A stretch of DNA of 53,336 bases from a bacterium (GTDB taxonomy: Bacteria > Campylobacterota > Campylobacteria > Campylobacterales > Sulfurimonadaceae): NCBI GenBank assembly GCA_018825665.1, contig JAHJEG010000021.1, positions 1 to 53,336 on the forward strand, given 5' to 3'. The position numbers were made by a program, and so were the translations under genes. This document shows positions 51,626-53,336 of the stretch, piece by piece (positions within the stretch are counted from its first letter, which is position 1; every line of letters begins with the position of its first letter). The notes beneath the pieces are model-generated. The model did no database searches, was not told the DNA's origin, and saw only the letters and a program-made list of their open reading frames with translations.

Positions 51626-52411
51626 TTAGAGTGTCCCAAGAATTATATTCTCCGCCTCGCATACTGCAAGGACTTCTAAACCCTCATGCAGATTTTTTTC
51701 ATCAAGAGCATCCAGGGAGATGGTTGCGCAAAGAGTATTCTTGCCCTTGAGAGATACTATGACTTCCGCATTTACACTTCCTTTGTTGATTCTTTCTATC
51801 ACCCCTCTGAGGGCATTGGGAGTATCTTTTTTCAGGTCTGTGCTGATGGTGAGAGCGCCTGCTTTAAAAAGAGTGTACACAACGGCTCCGGTTATGATGT
51901 CGAGTGCTCTGAGCGAGTCGTTTGTAAGCAGAGCTTTTAGAATATCCCCGCTTTGCAACTGCAAAGATATCTCACTGTGTATCGCACCTTTTTTTATCTC
52001 TACGACCGTGCCTGCGATCTGGTTTCTAGCACTCACCCGCATGCTCATCCTCTCAAGAAGGCTGAGATGTGCGCCATTGTCCTTGATTCGAAGAGAGAGA
52101 TTGTGCAAAAAAAGCTGATGCTCTTCATAGAGGATCTCATAGGTCTCGATAAGCCCTTTGGCGTACTCTGTAAGATGGGTTCCCCCACCCCCTTTTCCCC
52201 CTTTTGAACTCTGTACCAGCGGATTTTGGGCAAGATTGTTCATAGCGTCTATCGCATCCCACGCGGCTTTATAGCTCATTTTCATAGCTTTTGCCGCCTT
52301 GGTGATGGAACCGCTGTGCTGAATCTGCTTAAGAAGCTCAATCCGCCCCTTGCCTAAAAAGTTTTGCTCTGATTTGGAGATCCAAAAACGGCCGTCGAGT
52401 GAGTTGTCCAT
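51626..52411 (-). CDS. modE: ModE molybdate-responsive regulator
   Basis: This 261-residue protein has a winged helix with a ModE-type recognition region (SGSITKAAKAMKMSYKAAW, residues about 32-50) and a KGGKGGGGTHLTE loop. Two C-terminal TOBE domains bind molybdate. It is the first gene of the mod operon. A matching operator lies upstream at 52445-52470, so it probably represses its own operon when molybdate is ample. Confidence 0.94.
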   Translation of the reverse strand: MDNSLDGRFWISKSEQNFLGKGRIELLKQIQHSGSITKAAKAMKMSYKAAWDAIDAMNNLAQNPLVQSSKGGKGGGGTHLTEYAKGLIETYEILYEEHQLFLHNLSLRIKDNGAHLSLLERMSMRVSARNQIAGTVVEIKKGAIHSEISLQLQSGDILKALLTNDSLRALDIITGAVVYTLFKAGALTISTDLKKDTPNALRGVIERINKGSVNAEVIVSLKGKNTLCATISLDALDEKNLHEGLEVLAVCEAENIILGTL

Positions 52412-52444
52412 TGTATTCCCGGGTATAGTTATCTGTATTTACAA

Positions 52445-52470
52445 GCGAAGTATATATTTTTATATAACGC
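52445..52470. promoter_or_regulatory. ModE-type operator
   Basis: GCGAAGTATATA (52445-52456), TTTT, TATATAACGC (52461-52470) is an inverted repeat that fits the E. coli ModE box, CGTTATATA-N-TATATAACG. The match is strong in the right arm and has an extra base in the left. It lies 34 bases upstream of the modE start, where it could block the operon promoter. Confidence 0.75.
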
Positions 52471-52496
52471 TTTGTCAAGAAGGGGATGAAAATCCC

Positions 52497-52505
52497 GGCA
52501 TGTGG
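52497..52505 (-). repeat. Solitary intergenic GGCATGTGG copy
   Basis: This single copy lies between the ModE operator and the toxin gene. The rest of 52506-52706 shows no gene, and I see nothing else in it that I can name. Confidence 0.85.
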
Positions 52506-52706
52506 AAACTTTAAAATTATTTGGCATATGGATTTGAAATACGTGAAAGAGGCAAATACTCATCGACTAGTTTATATCTCTCCTTTTTAACTGACTTGTT
52601 TAGCAGTCTGTTTGACAGTTACGGAATATGCTAAAAAAACAACCTTACAGTATCAAGTTTGATTAAAGATTTATTACGAGACAAAAGTATTATTGATTAA
52701 TAACAC

Positions 52707-53003
52707 TTATTCTCTTCGTTTCTCTGCTTGCTTATAAACTTCCATCTCTTCTCTTTTGCCAATGGCAATAATATGAACCATTAAAATATTGTCTATAATT
52801 TCATAAACAATTCTGACTTGTTTTTTTGCTACATAGACTTTTTTGAGCCCGGTTAAATTCATATTATTTTTATTGCCAAGAGGCAAACCAAGTTCAGGCG
52901 ATTGCTGAATTTTTTTCAATTTTTTGAAAACTTCAATGCGAACAGAATTATTGAGCTGTCTTAAATCATCTTCTAAAAGTGGATGGTATTTTAATTCATA
53001 CAT
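52707..53003 (-). CDS. RelE/ParE-superfamily toxin
   Basis: This 98-residue protein has the RelE/ParE fold: a start YELKYHPLLEDDLRQLN, a central GLPLGNKNNMNLTGLKKVYV and the C-terminal VRIVYEIIDNILMVHIIAIGKREE. It probably cleaves mRNA or inhibits another target, held in check by the antitoxin. It lies three bases after the antitoxin gene. Confidence 0.85.
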   Translation of the reverse strand: MYELKYHPLLEDDLRQLNNSVRIEVFKKLKKIQQSPELGLPLGNKNNMNLTGLKKVYVAKKQVRIVYEIIDNILMVHIIAIGKREEMEVYKQAEKRRE

Positions 53004-53006
53004 AGA

Positions 53007-53315
53007 TTAAAGTGTCTTTAAATCTATATCAAACTTTTTAGCCATATCTTCCATTGAGATATATTCAGATAATGGAGTTTTCTTTCGTTCTTGCACGATA
53101 TTATATATCTCCGCATGTTCTGCTAATTCAAATCTTTCTTCCAATTCTTTTAGTCTTTCATACTCATCAGTTGAAATTACAACTGCTTCAAGTCTATTGT
53201 TTTTGAGTATTCCGATTTTTTCAAGAGAATGTTCTTTGATTCTGCCAACTACACTGCCAATTTGTTTAGTAAAGTCCGTAATTGAAAAAAGTTCATTTTG
53301 AGCATATTTAACCAT
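53007..53315 (-). CDS. Phd/YefM-family antitoxin
   Basis: This 102-residue protein has the Phd/YefM-type DNA-binding start (FSITDFTKQIGSVVGRI) and a helical middle with VISTDEYERLKELEERF. It probably binds its own promoter and neutralises the toxin. The order antitoxin then toxin, three bases apart, is typical of such pairs. Its upstream region ends at the window edge. Confidence 0.85.
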   Translation of the reverse strand: MVKYAQNELFSITDFTKQIGSVVGRIKEHSLEKIGILKNNRLEAVVISTDEYERLKELEERFELAEHAEIYNIVQERKKTPLSEYISMEDMAKKFDIDLKTL

Positions 53316-53336
53316 TCTTAATCCTTTTGAATTAAC

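Noticed and set aside
48527-52615. 14-base repeat AGCAGTCTGTTTGA at 48527-48540 and 52602-52615, each near a motif copy
   Set aside because: A few exact 14-mers are expected by chance in a window this long, and no longer similarity flanks them.
52707-53315. Toxin-antitoxin pair as a sign of a larger mobile element
   Set aside because: No integrase, transposase or attachment repeats are visible up to the window edge.

Overview
The window looks like chromosomal DNA of a sulfur-oxidising or denitrifying member of the Campylobacterota (epsilonproteobacteria), most like Sulfurimonas or a close relative. I infer this from the AT-rich sequence, an HP0495-type DUF493 protein, the NifS and three-domain NifU pair, a periplasmic molybdoenzyme operon and the density of PAS, cache, GGDEF, HDOD and REC signalling proteins. 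No rRNA, CRISPR array, prophage or insertion sequence is visible.

Layout. 1-2.9 kb: an HDOD protein facing an LRV-repeat, unknown, mrp operon. 3.1-12 kb: a tightly coupled operon for a soluble periplasmic type II DMSO-reductase-family enzyme (rhodanese, Tat-exported Mo subunit, four-cluster Fe-S subunit, heme-b/cytochrome-c fusion subunit, lipoprotein), then a TorD-like chaperone and a polyferredoxin. 12-14 kb: a helical unknown protein, a DUF493 protein and moaC. 14-17.8 kb: an arsenic cluster, arsB diverging from arsI-arsR-arsC-arsP-thioredoxin-like. 17.8-21.1 kb: tRNA-Ala(GGC), a degenerate tRNA-Val-like relic, mobA, an OmpA protein and leuC. 21.2-25.8 kb: a CheA-like membrane kinase, CheX, CheY and diguanylate cyclase operon. 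26.5-28.9 kb: nifS-nifU. 29-39.7 kb: a 2OG-Fe oxygenase, a CitE-like lyase, a cytochrome b, a REC-PAS-PilZ / ODP / cache-PAS signalling locus, a two-component system, an EAL-HDOD protein, a SpoU methyltransferase and a YwbE protein. 39.7-48.9 kb: a ligand-binding diguanylate cyclase, dbpA, a metallopeptidase, a GNAT protein, tex and a DUF234 ATPase. 48.9-52.4 kb: modE-modA-mop-modB-modC with a ModE-type operator. 52.7-53.3 kb: a RelE/Phd-type toxin-antitoxin pair.

Molybdenum is a common thread. The window holds molybdate uptake (mod), cofactor synthesis (moaC, mobA), a molybdoenzyme and a probable chaperone for it.

The most striking signal is not a gene. The 9-mer CCACATGCC (or GGCATGTGG) occurs 20 times, against about 0.4 expected by chance. 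It is nearly always preceded by T and followed by a purine. It occurs in both orientations and in unrelated genes, where it most often reads Pro-His-Ala. It also forms two inverted-pair hairpins between convergent genes. This is the pattern of the DNA uptake sequences of Neisseriaceae and Pasteurellaceae. I propose it as a candidate uptake sequence, or another genome-wide motif, in this lineage. Its function is inferred, not shown.
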